Assembly (NCBI RefSeq): GCF_938028185.1
Contig: NZ_CALJAH010000041.1
Span: 1-6,839 of the forward strand
DNA length: 6,839 nt
Direction: 5' to 3'
DNA from: an uncultured Cardiobacterium sp.
GTDB taxonomy: Bacteria > Pseudomonadota > Gammaproteobacteria > Cardiobacteriales > Cardiobacteriaceae
Below, one piece after another: positions 6,119 to 6,839 of the stretch. Within the stretch, counting starts at the first letter, position 1, and every line of letters begins with the position of its first letter. The position numbers and the translations under genes are program-made. The notes beneath the pieces were generated by a model. That model searched no databases. It saw nothing but the letters and a program-made list of their open reading frames with translations, and was not told where the DNA came from.

Positions 6119-6691
6119 TCAGCGCATCACCCAATCGCCACGAATCGGGCGGGCATAATGGGCAAGCACCGCAATCATGCAGACCTCAATCGACACCGAC
6201 CAATAAATATGACCGAGAATCTCGCTCCACAGCTCATAACCATTCAAATTCCATAACCAGCCGATCTTGCCCTCTGCATACACCGGATTACGGAAACCGA
6301 GCAACGGAATCAAAAAGCCGTGCATCACCACCGTAATAATCAAACCATAAAGCACGCCATACCACATCCGAATGCGCGGCCAAAAAACAGAGCAAAAGAC
6401 ATAGACAAAAGCAAAGGCGAAACTGAAGAGCCAGTGATACAGCGTGATGGCACCTGCGACCGTCGCCCCCTGATAGACATAATCGAGCGAGTGCGAATTA
6501 AAACCGAGCCAACCGAGCCAGGCATCAATATGCGCTCCCGGCGGCGACACCTCGCCCGGCACACGCGGCGGCATATTGACCTCCGAGCCCCATTTCACCA
6601 GCGAACTGAAAAAACCGCCGACAATCGTCGTCCAGAAAATCACGCCAAAATTGACGCGGCGTTCCGTCAGACCATAACCCAGAATAGACAT
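6119..6691 (-). CDS. yagU: YagU-like DUF1440 inner-membrane protein
   Basis: This 190-residue polytopic membrane protein has about four hydrophobic segments, near 14-31, 76-102, 111-132 and 158-178. It matches E. coli YagU (204 aa, linked to acid resistance) in FSSLVKWGSEVNMPPR (28-43), in the YHWLFSFAFAFVY helix (85-97) followed by WPRIRMWYGVLYG (104-116), and in SEILGHIYWSVSIE near the C-terminus. The segment between the first two helices (44-75) is shorter than in E. coli. The start at 6691 is chosen because GGGAG lies six nt upstream; an in-frame ATG at 6787 would add 32 residues that run into the leader and lack homology. The gene is close to 47% G+C in its middle, against about 65% in tgpA, although its Phe/Ile/Tyr-rich composition explains part of that. 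Its stop is 3 nt before the DUF58 ATG, so it heads that operon. The molecular role is unknown. Confidence 0.88.
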   Translation of the reverse strand: MSILGYGLTERRVNFGVIFWTTIVGGFFSSLVKWGSEVNMPPRVPGEVSPPGAHIDAWLGWLGFNSHSLDYVYQGATVAGAITLYHWLFSFAFAFVYVFCSVFWPRIRMWYGVLYGLIITVVMHGFLIPLLGFRNPVYAEGKIGWLWNLNGYELWSEILGHIYWSVSIEVCMIAVLAHYARPIRGDWVMR

Positions 6692-6697
6692 AACAAT

Positions 6698-6702
6698 CTC
6701 CC
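6698..6702 (-). promoter_or_regulatory. Shine-Dalgarno of the yagU-like gene
   Basis: GGGAG on the minus strand, six nt before the ATG at 6691, decides the start in favour of the 190-residue product over the longer frame. Confidence 0.7.
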
Positions 6703-6732
6703 AATATCCAAAAATAAAAAGAATGACAAAAC

Positions 6733-6748
6733 GGCACAAAAACGTGCC
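6733..6748 (-). terminator. Small hairpin followed by a T-rich run in the yagU leader
   Basis: GGCAC (6733-6737) and GTGCC (6744-6748) form a 5-bp stem with a 6-nt loop. On the minus strand it is followed by GTTTTGTCATTCTTTTTATT. It could be a weak terminator of an upstream gene outside the window, or an attenuator in the yagU leader. On the plus strand no T tract follows. Confidence 0.3.
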
Positions 6749-6790
6749 AATCCTTGAAGTCTGCCTGAAATCTGCGGATAGAAGCAATGT

Positions 6791-6839
6791 CCCCCTCCCC
6801 TGCAGGGCGAAGCCCGCAGCGGGGGAGGGTCGGGGAGGG
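6791..6839. repeat. GC-rich palindromic intergenic repeat (continues past the window edge)
   Basis: CCCTCCCC (6793-6800) pairs with GGGGAGGG (6822-6829), TGC (6801-6803) with GCA (6816-6818), and GGGC (6805-6808) with GCCC (6812-6815) around a GAA loop. The result is one long imperfect hairpin. A second G block, CGGGGAGGG, follows to the edge. This C-block, stem-loop, G-block, G-block layout is shared in degenerate form by 1122-1155 and is common among dispersed repeats of GC-rich proteobacteria. The full extent cannot be seen. Confidence 0.6.

Noticed and set aside
5228..6256. 342-codon open frame on the plus strand opposite DUF58
   Set aside because: It is rich in Arg/Gln/His/Pro with no domain features, and lies antisense to a well-supported gene; a compositional shadow.
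6761..6770. Neisseriaceae-type DNA uptake sequence (GTCTGCCTGAA-like)
   Set aside because: The match to known uptake-sequence cores is incomplete, and the only other partial match (near 3681) differs, so chance is sufficient.
6692..6787. 32-residue N-terminal extension of the yagU-like protein
   Set aside because: The internal ATG at 6691 has a good GGGAG site and begins near where E. coli YagU homology starts; the extension covers the A+T-rich leader and hairpin.

Overview
The window is a compact stretch of bacterial chromosome of roughly 60% G+C (judged by eye), and every gene I can support lies on the minus strand. The gene set points to a gammaproteobacterium: an Rrf2-type SUF regulator of the gammaproteobacterial kind translationally coupled to sufB, a DUF58-TgpA pair, and a YagU-type (DUF1440) membrane protein. 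A Cardiobacterium-like organism is one guess from base composition and gene set, but the sequence alone does not settle the genus. No tRNA, rRNA, CRISPR array, transposase or plus-strand gene is supported, and no gene-free stretch exceeds about 215 bases.

In transcription order (high to low coordinates): the right end (6791-6839) is a GC-rich hairpin-forming intergenic repeat. Next is an A+T-rich leader with a small hairpin and a good ribosome-binding site, then the envelope operon yagU-like (6119-6691), DUF58 (5168-6115) and tgpA (3177-5171), packed with a 3-nt gap and a 4-nt ATGA overlap. TgpA keeps a complete Cys-His-Asp triad. The MoxR ATPase that usually precedes DUF58/tgpA is absent, and yagU sits in its place.

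An 80-bp intergenic region with a plausible sigma70 promoter then drives an Rrf2-family Fe-S regulator (2629-3096) and sufB (1190-2632), again joined by ATGA. The regulator would sense Fe-S status through Cys92/99/105 and control SufB, the scaffold subunit of the SUF machine. The usual next genes sufC, sufD and sufS do not follow. Instead comes a 213-bp intergenic region crowded with repeats: a degenerate GC-rich repeat and a REPIN-like pair of inverted 22-bp hairpin repeats (996-1118).

The left end carries two small-molecule-metabolism genes: an NTF2/SnoaL-like protein (563-976) and the N-terminal 159 residues of a Gal80-like Gfo/Idh/MocA protein (1-478, running off the edge). Each has upstream the same inverted-repeat motif, TACATACA-N15-TGTATGTA, with identical arms and spacing but unrelated spacers. 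That looks like a shared operator and is the most interesting non-coding signal here. I see no clear sign of a wholly new multi-gene system; the regulatory repeat pair, the broken suf order and the yagU-for-moxR arrangement are the points worth following up.
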